Shown here piece by piece: positions 41,718-49,630 of a stretch of 64,000 nucleotides of DNA. Every line of letters starts with the position of its first letter. Position 1 is the first letter of the stretch. Source of the DNA: Lewinellaceae bacterium. GTDB lineage: Bacteria > Bacteroidota > Bacteroidia > Chitinophagales > Saprospiraceae. Under the pieces are notes generated by a model. It was not told the origin of the DNA. It did no database searches and saw only the letters and a program-made list of their open reading frames with translations. Where the stretch lies: NCBI GenBank assembly GCA_020636315.1, contig JACJYA010000007.1, positions 248,001 to 312,000 of the forward strand. Reading direction: 5' to 3'. Position numbers and translations under genes: made by a program.

Positions 41718-42161
41718 TTACTCCTCCTTTCCCCTATTGGAAAGTTCTCGTTCCACCTCCTGCATGGCTTCCTCTATAGCCTTATTAACTTCTGTCATAT
41801 CAATGTTGGCCATTTCTTCGCGGACTTCCTCCATGGCTTTATTGACTTCCTCCCGGGCTCTTTCCATCTCCTGCCTGAACTCATCGGAATTCAGGTAAGC
41901 AATTGCCTCCTCGTCATTCAGTTGCTTTTCCCAATCGATATCCTTGAGTTGGTCCAGGGCGGACAGGTCGATATCCATGTCCTGCAGGTTTACTTTAATT
42001 TCTTCGAGGTTTTTCTGCAGATCCTGCAGCATAGTTTCCATTTCCTTGTGGAGTTTCTCCATATCTATTTTCACCTCTTCCTTTATTTCCTCCTCGGACT
42101 GAGCAAAGGAAAAGGACGCCATAAAGCAGAATAGCAGGATAAAAAAAATTGCTCTTTTCAT
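41718..42161 (-). CDS. Small exported coiled-coil protein
   Basis: This 147-residue protein has a signal peptide (IFFILLFCFMASFSFAQ), after which nearly all residues are Glu, Lys, Leu, Met, Asp or Gln in heptad-like order (EEVKIDMEKLHKEMETMLQD, MERAREEVNKAMEEVREEMA), so a long acidic coiled coil is expected. A periplasmic chaperone or spacer role is possible, but no family is recognised. The ATG at 42161 is chosen over an upstream in-frame start at 42209 because it begins the signal peptide. Confidence 0.75.
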   Translation of the reverse strand: MKRAIFFILLFCFMASFSFAQSEEEIKEEVKIDMEKLHKEMETMLQDLQKNLEEIKVNLQDMDIDLSALDQLKDIDWEKQLNDEEAIAYLNSDEFRQEMERAREEVNKAMEEVREEMANIDMTEVNKAIEEAMQEVERELSNRGKEE

Positions 42162-42302
42162 GGTTGTTTTTTGTTTTAAAGGACAAGCAGTGTCATCCGA
42201 TGGTTGCAACTGGTTTTTGGCCTTGTCCTATCAGGTTAATATGGAAAAAATTGCATTTACCCACCGCAGCCCTTATTTTGGCGAAAATAACCAACACGAC
42301 AA

Positions 42303-43073
42303 ATGATACAGGCAAAAACCATTGTTCCACTACTCTTTGCCGCTGCCTTTATGGCTGCCTGCCAGGGCCCCTCTGAAAATGCAGAAGAAAAGAGTTATAC
42401 TGTTCACCTTCAGTGCGAGGCTGAGGATCCTCAGCAAAATGCCGTTTTTGCGATCGTCAATCAAAACAAGGTGAAACTGGCCAGTATCAATCAATGCGAC
42501 TCCATCTCTCCTTCCTCTTATGAAGATTTCGACATTCCGGCAGCCGCCCTGAGCGCCGTCGGAGGCCAGTGGGCCGGTGTCGGAGAATATTTCTACGCCA
42601 TTGAAGAAGGTTCTGCGATTATCTTTTATGAAGGATGGATGGAAGAAGGGCAGGAAGAGGACAATTTCCACTATCACAAGACGGGGACATTCGCCGACGG
42701 GCAATTCAACCTTCAGATGCCCCTGAAAAAAGAGGAATTGGTGGGTACTTATGCTCTGAGCCGGGAAGCCGGTTCTCACATTCTCTTCGTAGGCCTGAAA
42801 GGAGATACCCTGGTGGCTGAATATTTCCAGATGGACGGCATTCTGCCTCCGGTTAACCAGCTGAATATCCTGATGACCTCGCTGGAGAGAAAGGCGGCCT
42901 CCCCGTTGAAGATCAACCCCAACACCCTGAACTTCACCTCCGGGCTGGGAAACGGCAAGTTTGTCAATATGAAAGATAGTGAAGCCGTCCTGCTGCTGGG
43001 TAAGGGGGAAGGCGGGCATCCGCTCAGGCTGGATAAAATACTGTCGGAAGATTACAGCATTCCGGTCCAGTGA
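42303..43073 (+). CDS. Putative lipoprotein of unknown function
   Basis: This 256-residue exported protein has the lipobox AFMAAC near residue 20, so it should be lipid-anchored. The mature part is beta-rich and acidic, with segments such as AVFAIVNQNKVKLASINQCD, WAGVGEYFYAIEEGSAIIFY and KEELVGTYALSREAGSHILF. No family is recognised. Its stop codon abuts the stop of the convergent gene at 43074. It has a 93-base spacer to the divergent coiled-coil protein gene once the upstream stretch is counted. Confidence 0.75.
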   Translation: MIQAKTIVPLLFAAAFMAACQGPSENAEEKSYTVHLQCEAEDPQQNAVFAIVNQNKVKLASINQCDSISPSSYEDFDIPAAALSAVGGQWAGVGEYFYAIEEGSAIIFYEGWMEEGQEEDNFHYHKTGTFADGQFNLQMPLKKEELVGTYALSREAGSHILFVGLKGDTLVAEYFQMDGILPPVNQLNILMTSLERKAASPLKINPNTLNFTSGLGNGKFVNMKDSEAVLLLGKGEGGHPLRLDKILSEDYSIPVQ

Positions 43074-43646
43074 TCACCAGTTTTCCCAGAACTTCCAGTT
43101 GAAACCCTCTTTATTCTTTTTGCGGCGGCGGCGCTCGCGCTGGCGCTTGCGTTTTTCTTTACTTTTGCCATTCAGCCAGGGGCGCTTGGCGACTACATAC
43201 CGAAGCGATACGCCCGTCTGGCTGTAAATGGTGTGCCTGCCACCGGTGAGGTTAACAGCCGGTTTAAAATCATAGGATACATTCAGCCTTCCAAGCGTAA
43301 ATTCTATTCCGGCAATAAGGCTCAGCCCGAAAGGGTCTTTGTAAACCGGGTTGCTTTCGGTGCCCTCCCGGGTTACCCAGCCTTTGTGCAGGCCTCCGCC
43401 GGCATAAACATTGAATCGGCGGGAGATCAGTGGTAAGTGCTGCTCTCCCAGGAGGGTAACCTGTGCCTCCTCCCGCTGAAGGCTCGACTGAATGATGGCT
43501 TCCAGGCTTGTTTTTTTCGCAATGCGCTGCTTTACCGAAACGCCGTAATCGGTCCCCAGGCGCATACCCAGGGCGGTGTTGTAAGATTGGGCAAAGATCA
43601 GGGATGGCAGGAATACCAGTGCGGAAAACAGGATTCGTAGCTTCAT
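43074..43646 (-). CDS. Small outer-membrane-like protein with basic C-terminal tail
   Basis: This 190-residue protein has a signal peptide (ILFSALVFLPSLIFAQ) and about 130 residues of alternating strands (NTALGMRLGTDYGVSVKQRI, FNVYAGGGLHKGWVTREGTE, LIAGIEFTLGRLNVSYDFKP), like an eight-stranded outer-membrane barrel. Its last 30 residues are extremely basic (KSKEKRKRQRERRRRKKNKE) before ending KFWENW. Such a tail is odd for a barrel; it could bind lipopolysaccharide or nucleic acid, or sit in the periplasm. No function is recognised. It ends back to back with the lipoprotein gene. Confidence 0.7.
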   Translation of the reverse strand: MKLRILFSALVFLPSLIFAQSYNTALGMRLGTDYGVSVKQRIAKKTSLEAIIQSSLQREEAQVTLLGEQHLPLISRRFNVYAGGGLHKGWVTREGTESNPVYKDPFGLSLIAGIEFTLGRLNVSYDFKPAVNLTGGRHTIYSQTGVSLRYVVAKRPWLNGKSKEKRKRQRERRRRKKNKEGFNWKFWENW

Positions 43647-43804
43647 ACCCGCAAAAACGCGGGGCAGCGGCCGATTATTTTTCAGAGGTGGAAAAAATAA
43701 ATATAACAGGCGGAACCGCCCGGGGGCAGCCCGCCTGTGAGGTGGGGATGGCTACGACAGCCGAAAGATTTTTGATGTGGGATTTTTGATGTAATCCATC
43801 AGGA

Positions 43805-44836
43805 TCATTCGAAAAAGGAATCGTACTGGTTGCGATGGCCTGCTTCCCGCACCGGTTCTTTTACAGGCTGGTCCAGGTCGAGCACCTCATCATCATCATT
43901 GGCTTTTAGCAATAAATTCTGTTTCTCTTCTCCCAGAATGAGGGACACTCCCTCCTTTTCCCATTTTTCCAGCATTTTCATGCCCTCTTCTTCAAATATT
44001 CCGTTTTGCAGGTCTATGGAATCCATAAAATTGGAAGACATTTCCATGAAGCGTTCCATCTCTCCAACCTTATTGGCAACATCATCGGCGATGGCCTCCA
44101 TGGCGGAATCGAACATGGCCCGCCGGTCCGGGTCGCCGGACATGATGCTCATTGCGGACCGCATGGCGCTGTGGCTGGCGTGTATAGCCTTGCGTTCCTG
44201 TTCCTTGACCTCCACCTGGTCTTTGATGTCTTCCATCAGGATCTGGGAGTTCTCGTACATCTTGGTCAGCACCCGGTAGAGCACTTCCATCTTTTTATAC
44301 AGGTCCTCCAGGCGCATATTGGATTCTCTGAGGCGGCCGGCCTTGCGCGACTTAAGGATCATGATGGCCTGTTTGTTGCTGGCCTTGGCCTTACTCGCCA
44401 GTTGGAGGTTGCTTTCGATCTGTTTTTTATTGTTGAAAATGATCTCCTGGAGCTTATGCATCTGGCCACGCAGTATGCTGATCTGTTTGTTCATCTTGCG
44501 CAGGTTGTCCTTCAGGTCCTCCACATAAGATTTCAGTATCCCGATGGGGTCCAGTTGAACGAAAAGGCCGGTAACCCAGCGCATAACGCTTTTATAACCA
44601 TACCACACGAGGTTGCGCATCCTCGGGTCCAGCACCATATAGACAATAGCGGCCAGTACGATCAGCAGGACGGCCAGTACGATCGTATTCTGGATCATTC
44701 CGATAATCCAGGCCAGGTTGCTCAGGATCAGGAAACCGCCTCCCACGGCTAAGGCTCCCAGAAAAATGGCTCCTGTAACTCCTTCCGGCCGCTTCCAGAA
44801 TGATTTCGGTTTAAATTCCTTCTGATACGAATCCAT
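43805..44836 (-). CDS. Membrane-anchored PspA-like coiled-coil protein
   Basis: This 343-residue protein has two hydrophobic segments at about 22-75 (GAIFLGALAVGGGFLILSNL and TIVLAVLLIVLAAIVYMVLD), then a long charged helical body (SYVEDLKDNLRKMNKQISIL and on to about 290) that recalls PspA/IM30, and an acidic disordered tail. PspA family proteins hold damaged inner membranes together. Here the membrane segments are built in, which differs from PspA proper. No other psp genes are nearby. A consensus promoter lies 38 bases upstream, so it is probably an independent, well-expressed gene. Confidence 0.7.
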   Translation of the reverse strand: MDSYQKEFKPKSFWKRPEGVTGAIFLGALAVGGGFLILSNLAWIIGMIQNTIVLAVLLIVLAAIVYMVLDPRMRNLVWYGYKSVMRWVTGLFVQLDPIGILKSYVEDLKDNLRKMNKQISILRGQMHKLQEIIFNNKKQIESNLQLASKAKASNKQAIMILKSRKAGRLRESNMRLEDLYKKMEVLYRVLTKMYENSQILMEDIKDQVEVKEQERKAIHASHSAMRSAMSIMSGDPDRRAMFDSAMEAIADDVANKVGEMERFMEMSSNFMDSIDLQNGIFEEEGMKMLEKWEKEGVSLILGEEKQNLLLKANDDDEVLDLDQPVKEPVREAGHRNQYDSFFE

Positions 44837-44873
44837 TATTTGCTAGATTGTTTTGACTATTTGTATGACAGGG

Positions 44874-44904
44874 CAAAGGTAAAGGTTTCAGAAATTAGGC
44901 CAAA
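44874..44904 (-). promoter_or_regulatory. Consensus Bacteroidota promoter for the PspA-like gene
   Basis: On the minus strand TTTG (44904-44901), exactly 19 bases, then TACCTTTG (44881-44874) gives a perfect match to TTTG-N19-TAnnTTTG. The start codon is 38 bases downstream. It is the best promoter match in the window. Confidence 0.7.
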
Positions 44905-45038
44905 CCTTTAAAGCCATCTACAAAGTAAGGAAAAAATACTCAGACCACTATCGAAATACATTTGATCATTCTATATTCGCAGGCGGTACGCAGCACCCTC
45001 TGCTCCACGTTTTTACCGGATACTGCCAGCAGGCAGCT

Positions 45039-45794
45039 ATGAACAACGAAAGAACGCAAAGTGTCATGACTTTTGATGTGACTATCCCCGTACTCAATGA
45101 AGAAGCTACACTGGAACAGAACGTAACCGTGCTGCATGGTTTTCTCCGAAAAAATTTTCCTCAGCCCGGACAGTGGCGGATCGTTATTGCCGACAATGGT
45201 TCTACTGACCGAACCCAGGAAATTGCCCAAAGGCTTTCAGAAGAAGTAGAAGAAATTGCCTATGTCAAAGTCCCGGAAAAAGGAGTTGGCCTGGCGCTGA
45301 AGACCTCCTGGGGGGCGTCCACAGCTGATATTGTCGGCTATATGGACCTGGACCTGGCCACGGACCTGCCCCACTTCCTGGAGGCCTATGACGCCATCGC
45401 CAGCCAGGGATACGATATGGCCTATGGTTCGCGCCTTCACCCGAAGGCTAAAGTCATCAACCGCACGTTCAAGCGGGAGGTGGCCTCCCGGGTTTTCAAC
45501 CTTCTGCTGAAGCTTTACCTCGGCGTCCGTTTTTCAGATGGCATGTGCGGTTTTAAGTTTCTGCGCAGAGCGGTGTACCCCAGACTTTTCGAAGCCGGCG
45601 CCAGAAACGACGGCTGGTTTTTCTCCACTGAACTGCTCACCACCGCAGAATGGCTGGGGTTGAAAATTTTCGAGCTCCCTGTAAAGTGGACGGACGATGT
45701 TTCCAGCAGCAGGGTGCAGATCCTGCCTCTGGCAAAAAAGTACATCCGTTCTATGTATGAATTGAAAAAGAAGAAGATGGCCTTCAGGCACTAA
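45039..45794 (+). CDS. Glycosyltransferase family 2, dolichyl-phosphate-glucose/mannose synthase-like
   Basis: This 251-residue cytoplasmic or membrane-associated enzyme joins a nucleotide sugar to a lipid phosphate or another sugar. It shows the GT2 start FDVTIPVLNEEATLEQNVTV, the nucleotide-binding IVIADNGSTDRTQEIAQRL, and the metal-binding DLDLATDLPHF, with LHPKAKVINRTFKREVASRV and SDGMCGFKFLRR. These resemble the ALG5/DPM1 type. No C-terminal membrane helices are present, which is normal for ALG5-like forms. A second ATG at 45066 would cut nine residues. Its stop overlaps the half-copy of a dispersed repeat. Confidence 0.87.
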   Translation: MNNERTQSVMTFDVTIPVLNEEATLEQNVTVLHGFLRKNFPQPGQWRIVIADNGSTDRTQEIAQRLSEEVEEIAYVKVPEKGVGLALKTSWGASTADIVGYMDLDLATDLPHFLEAYDAIASQGYDMAYGSRLHPKAKVINRTFKREVASRVFNLLLKLYLGVRFSDGMCGFKFLRRAVYPRLFEAGARNDGWFFSTELLTTAEWLGLKIFELPVKWTDDVSSSRVQILPLAKKYIRSMYELKKKKMAFRH

Positions 45795-45807
45795 TTTGAA
45801 CAAACTC
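45793..45807. repeat. Half copy of the dispersed inverted repeat
   Basis: AATTTGAACAAACTC matches the right arm of the repeats at 12562, 14213 and 36497. It overlaps the last two bases of the glycosyltransferase stop codon. No left arm is present nearby. Confidence 0.65.
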
Positions 45808-45823
45808 AAAATGAAACAGCCTC

Positions 45824-46369
45824 TCAGTACCGCCATTCATCCAGATATTTTGTAAAAACTTTCGCCAGGTTCTCGGCATCGTCAATTCCCCGGTGATGAG
45901 TACCGGTAAACTCAAAGCCCTCATTGGTAACGGCCCTTTTCAGCCCCCTGGGCCGGCGCAGGCGTTTGATATCGTGGTACTGCCCTTTAAGGTTAATGTG
46001 GTGGCCCTCGATCCAATCGTACTCCAGTTTGTGGAGCCGGCAGTCCTGGATCAGCATCTTTTTGTCGAAATTGCCCCAGGAACACAGCAGGTATTCTTCA
46101 TCAAAGATCTCGGCCCAATCCTGAAACTGCTCAATGACGTCCGGAAATTCGTTGGCCCGGTCGATGTATTCCTGCTCGATAGAGGTTAGTTCCCGGCAAA
46201 AATGGGAAAGCCTGGGGTTGAGGATGGGCTTAATGAATTTGTTGAAAGCCCCGGTTACCTCACCATACCGGTTCAGGCACAGAGCCCCGATTTCAATGGT
46301 TTCCTGTATTTTGGAAGGAGGCCTGCCTTCCCAGCACGTTGCTTCCAGGTCGAGTACGATGAAGTTCAA
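45824..46369 (-). CDS. DEDDh-type 3'-5' exonuclease (ERI1/KapD-like)
   Basis: This 181-residue nuclease removes nucleotides from RNA or DNA 3' ends. It has the four acidic residues of the DEDDh fold: D7 and E9 in VLDLEATCW, D102 in SWGNFDKKM, and D164 with H159 in THHRGIDDAENLAKVF. The length and the sequence LNPRLSHFCRELTSIEQEYI fit ERI1/KapD-type exoribonucleases. The start is a TTG at 46369, as an in-frame stop lies shortly upstream and no ATG precedes the motif. It is the last gene of the apparent engB operon, 43 bases after the channel gene. Confidence 0.87.
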   Translation of the reverse strand: MNFIVLDLEATCWEGRPPSKIQETIEIGALCLNRYGEVTGAFNKFIKPILNPRLSHFCRELTSIEQEYIDRANEFPDVIEQFQDWAEIFDEEYLLCSWGNFDKKMLIQDCRLHKLEYDWIEGHHINLKGQYHDIKRLRRPRGLKRAVTNEGFEFTGTHHRGIDDAENLAKVFTKYLDEWRY

Positions 46370-46412
46370 TCTTTTACTATTTTATGCTTTCACAAATAGA
46401 CAGTATTTCTTT

Positions 46413-47219
46413 TCAACCTCTTTTTTTCAGCAATTGTTTCAGTTCTGCGATCTCTTCCTGCAACTTATCGATCTTGCCCTCCAGTATCTTATTGTTGTCC
46501 ATGGTCATTTCATCAACAAAAACGGCGTTGGCCAGAGACATGCCGAAAATGCCTCCGATCAGGACGACAAATACAAAGTAAAAGCGGGTAATGCCGACAA
46601 TGAATGTCGTGCCGATAAAACTGCCGCCGGCGCCGTTCTCCTGTATCCTTTTGGCGATCACCGCCGGAATTTCATTCCATCCTTCTATGGTGAACATCTG
46701 AAAAATGGAATAGGAAGACATCAGCGGGTCGCCAAAATACTCCGGAGCAATTTCAGCATAAAAATGGCAGGTAAATATAGCCAGCAGGATATTCAGAAAG
46801 ATCAGGGCCAGGAGGACAAACAGCGATGCCTGAAGGGCCCTGCCCAGGCCATCGATGATCTTATTGAGATGGGGGACGAAACGAAAAAACCGGATCAGCC
46901 GGATCAGCCGGAAAAGGCGGAGGATGATGAGCAGCGACGTATCCGGAATATCGACGAAAGTGACCAGAACCGACGGCAGGCTCGCCATGACTATGATAAA
47001 ATCAAAACGGTTCCAGGCGTTCCTGAAGTAGGCCCTCCACCCCAGGACATAGACCTTCACTATGGCTTCCAGCAAAAAGAACAGGAGAAAAACGTGGTCA
47101 ACTGCTTCAAGGCCCGGATTGTTTCTATAGGCCGGAAAATACAGGGCAAAGAGTATGATGGCGTTGAGCAGGATAGCCACCATAATGTTGCGTTCCGAGA
47201 AAAATAGCTTTTCCAACAT
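46413..47219 (-). CDS. Voltage-gated cation channel of the bacterial sodium-channel family
   Basis: This 268-residue single-domain channel has six membrane segments. S4 carries arginines at every third position (RLFRLIRLIRFFRF, R101-R113), so it should sense voltage. The pore loop has the filter FTIEGWNEIP with E179 and W181. NaChBac and NavAb have TLESW at this place, so the filter keeps the Glu-x-Trp core but changes the neighbours and adds a second Glu at 183. The C-terminus is a four-helix-type coiled coil (KIDKLQEEIAELKQLLKKRG). Sodium or calcium selectivity cannot be told. It lies 6 bases after the acyltransferase gene. Confidence 0.88.
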   Translation of the reverse strand: MLEKLFFSERNIMVAILLNAIILFALYFPAYRNNPGLEAVDHVFLLFFLLEAIVKVYVLGWRAYFRNAWNRFDFIIVMASLPSVLVTFVDIPDTSLLIILRLFRLIRLIRFFRFVPHLNKIIDGLGRALQASLFVLLALIFLNILLAIFTCHFYAEIAPEYFGDPLMSSYSIFQMFTIEGWNEIPAVIAKRIQENGAGGSFIGTTFIVGITRFYFVFVVLIGGIFGMSLANAVFVDEMTMDNNKILEGKIDKLQEEIAELKQLLKKRG

Positions 47220-47225
47220 AATTCA

Positions 47226-48926
47226 TCACGCCATTTCCAGTATATATTTTTTCCACCTGATGGCCTGCTCCAGGCCGTAGTTGTCCAGCCGGTTATGGTA
47301 GAAATACAATAGCTTGAAGCTCTCACTTACAATCTCTCCATCTTTCCTGAAACGCAACGGCTTGGCCAGATGATAGGTGCCCAGGCGGGAGACGCCATCC
47401 CTGATCAGTTCATCAACACCCCACAATATCTGCTCCGATAACTTCACCTCGTCTTTCCGGCTCATTTCGATGAGCCGGCTTTTCAACTGCCCTACTACCT
47501 CCCTCATAGCCTCCCTGGTAAAGACAAAATCATCTGCCGGCAAACGAAGGATGCCGTAAAGGTCTAAGCGGCTATTCTGGTTTTTCAGGATCTCAAAAGC
47601 GGCGAAGGCCACCAGGTGGCTGGTGAGTACGATATTATCCTTGTAATAACGTTCAACGATCCGGCTCCCCAGCATCTTGGTGTATTCGGATTCCCGCTGC
47701 AGGTCTTCAGTGACCTTTCCATCCGACATGAAATATTCTTCAATCCGTATCTCGTTGCCATGCTGGTCATAGCTGTTTCCATGGATGTCCACCGGGTTGC
47801 CGAGAACGTCCAGGGGCTGCCCGAAAGACAGAGTGATATCGTTGCTTTCCGAAAAAAACTGCCATGCGTACCTGAGCTGCCGGCGGATGCTGTGAAAATC
47901 ATCTTTGGACCTGATGTAGCGTTCCTTTCCTATTTGCTTGAGGTGCTGTTCTATAAGGAACTGGCCCTCAAGAACAAAATGGTAGCTCAATATAAGAGGT
48001 ACGATAAAGATCTTAGTGTTTTCCTCTTTCTGGCAGAGTGCCCGCTGCGCCTCCAGGATGGTGCTCATCAGGCCCAGTTTCAGCTTTTTTTCCAGTGACC
48101 CTGAACGGGAGCGCGTTCCTCCGGGAAAGAACAGGCTGTTCACACCTCTCTGAATGGAGAGGTTGGACATGGCCTTAAGCGTCTCCAGATAGATGGGGTT
48201 TTTCTTTCGCCGGTCAACCCTGTAAGCCCCCAGGCGGTTCATGAAATAGGCCGTGTAACCTGTATTGTACAGGTTCAACCCTGCCCCGTAAGAAAAGGAA
48301 GGCAGGCCAACAAAGGCGTCGAGGGCATAGCCAATGAGGATCGAATCGAGGTTGCTGAAATGAGTTGGTACGATGACTACCGTTCCCTTTTTGATCAGGC
48401 TGCGCACCTCTTCCACCTTGCCTTTCACCAGCAGGCGGTCGGCCAGCCGGTGTTTTGACCCCAGTATTCTTTGCCAGTTCCGGCTTGCGGCCGTGTTGAG
48501 CAGGCGGGTAAAGAAAATGGTCAGGAACCGGCGGGCAAACAGAAAAGTACCGATCCGAAAAGTACCGACGATCTCTTCAGAATAACGATGGATGATTTTT
48601 CGAAGGATCTCCTCATTGGTTTTCCGGGCCTCTTCTTCACTGCGGTCCAGAGACTGCCCTACCAGCTTAGTCCGGATCTTCCTCCAGAACTGCCGCTCAT
48701 TGGGAGGGTCAACCTTCCAGGGCTCCTCCTTCATGCGGATGCGCTCCAGATAGATGGTCTTGGATATGATATCGGTCAGTTGGGGTGAAGGGTTACGCAT
48801 AAAACGTTCCAGCGTGAACCCGTCAATTTCCCGAACAAAGTTGCGCCGGTCTTCACTCAGTTTATAAATGGGCCAATCCTCAATATTGGGAAAAACGTGT
48901 TCATAACTCTTTGGCTCTTCTTTCAT
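47226..48926 (-). CDS. Glycerol-3-phosphate/lysophospholipid acyltransferase-like protein
   Basis: This 566-residue protein belongs to the PlsB/PlsC acyltransferase superfamily, which add fatty acyl groups to glycerol phosphates. The catalytic motif is VPTHFSNLDSILIG (H189 and D194, H-x4-D), and the binding motif is FFPGGTRSRSGS (about 267-276). The long N- and C-terminal helical regions exceed PlsC and are closer to the PlsB type. No membrane helices are obvious. Its start is 2 bases after the engB stop, so the genes are probably translated together. Which acyl donor it uses is unknown. Confidence 0.83.
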   Translation of the reverse strand: MKEEPKSYEHVFPNIEDWPIYKLSEDRRNFVREIDGFTLERFMRNPSPQLTDIISKTIYLERIRMKEEPWKVDPPNERQFWRKIRTKLVGQSLDRSEEEARKTNEEILRKIIHRYSEEIVGTFRIGTFLFARRFLTIFFTRLLNTAASRNWQRILGSKHRLADRLLVKGKVEEVRSLIKKGTVVIVPTHFSNLDSILIGYALDAFVGLPSFSYGAGLNLYNTGYTAYFMNRLGAYRVDRRKKNPIYLETLKAMSNLSIQRGVNSLFFPGGTRSRSGSLEKKLKLGLMSTILEAQRALCQKEENTKIFIVPLILSYHFVLEGQFLIEQHLKQIGKERYIRSKDDFHSIRRQLRYAWQFFSESNDITLSFGQPLDVLGNPVDIHGNSYDQHGNEIRIEEYFMSDGKVTEDLQRESEYTKMLGSRIVERYYKDNIVLTSHLVAFAAFEILKNQNSRLDLYGILRLPADDFVFTREAMREVVGQLKSRLIEMSRKDEVKLSEQILWGVDELIRDGVSRLGTYHLAKPLRFRKDGEIVSESFKLLYFYHNRLDNYGLEQAIRWKKYILEMA

Positions 48927-48928
48927 GG

Positions 48929-49537
48929 CTACAGTGCTTTAAAATACTGCTCATTCACTTCGTTGATAAATTGCAGGATCTCTTCTCTGCCTTCCCCTTT
49001 TATCGAGGAGGTGATAAACTGCCGGGGCAGTTCCTGCCAATGCTGAAGTAAGGCCTCTTGTATTTTTTTGATATTTTCTTCCACCTCCGGAGGTTTCAGC
49101 CGGTCAGTCTTGGTATAGACAATGACAAAAGGGATACGGGATTCCCCCAACCAGTTGATGAAGGAAATATCCTTTTCCTGAGGAGGGATATTGGCATCGA
49201 TCAGAACGAAAGCACACTGCAAGGTCAATCGTTTCTGAAGGTACCCTTCGATCATTTTGCGCCACTGCCGGCGCTTGGTTTTGGAGATCCGGGCATAACC
49301 ATAGCCCGGCAGGTCCACCAGATACCATTCTCCATTTACCAGATAATAATTGATCAACTGGGTTTTACCCGGGGTCCGGGAGGTATGGGCAATATTTTTT
49401 CTCCCTGTCAGCATATTGATCAGAGAGGATTTTCCGACATTTGACCTTCCGATAAATGCATACTCCGGCTTCTCTCCTGCCGGGCACTGCGATTCGGAAG
49501 GGAAACTCCCGGCAAAAGATGTGTGCTTGGCCTCCAT
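48929..49537 (-). CDS. engB: EngB/YsxC ribosome-assembly GTPase
   Basis: This 202-residue GTPase is needed for 50S ribosomal subunit assembly. Motifs are G1 GRSNVGKSS (30-38), G2 SRTPGKTQLINYYL, G3 VDLPGYGYA and G4 TKTDR, followed by SSIKGEGREEIL. The ATG at 49537 gives the usual length. An in-frame start further upstream would add 108 residues without family likeness. It is the first gene in a minus-strand run with an acyltransferase, a channel and an exonuclease. The 5' region is shared with the divergent gene at 49631. Confidence 0.93.
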   Translation of the reverse strand: MEAKHTSFAGSFPSESQCPAGEKPEYAFIGRSNVGKSSLINMLTGRKNIAHTSRTPGKTQLINYYLVNGEWYLVDLPGYGYARISKTKRRQWRKMIEGYLQKRLTLQCAFVLIDANIPPQEKDISFINWLGESRIPFVIVYTKTDRLKPPEVEENIKKIQEALLQHWQELPRQFITSSIKGEGREEILQFINEVNEQYFKAL

Positions 49538-49630
49538 TCGTCCGCTTGCTGTTCTGAAAATAACAATTATACCGTTTTCAGCGTAAATTCTTGCATATTT
49601 GCGCCAATCTGTACCCAAAAACTTTTTGCT

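Noticed and set aside
46886..46912. Tandem direct repeat CGGATCAGC in the channel gene
   Set aside because: It encodes the regular Arg-Leu-Ile spacing of the S4 voltage sensor and is explained by protein function.
46134..47207. Open frame of 357 codons opposite the exonuclease and channel genes
   Set aside because: It is Gln/Asp/Lys-rich antisense of membrane helices. Both genes on the other strand are certain.
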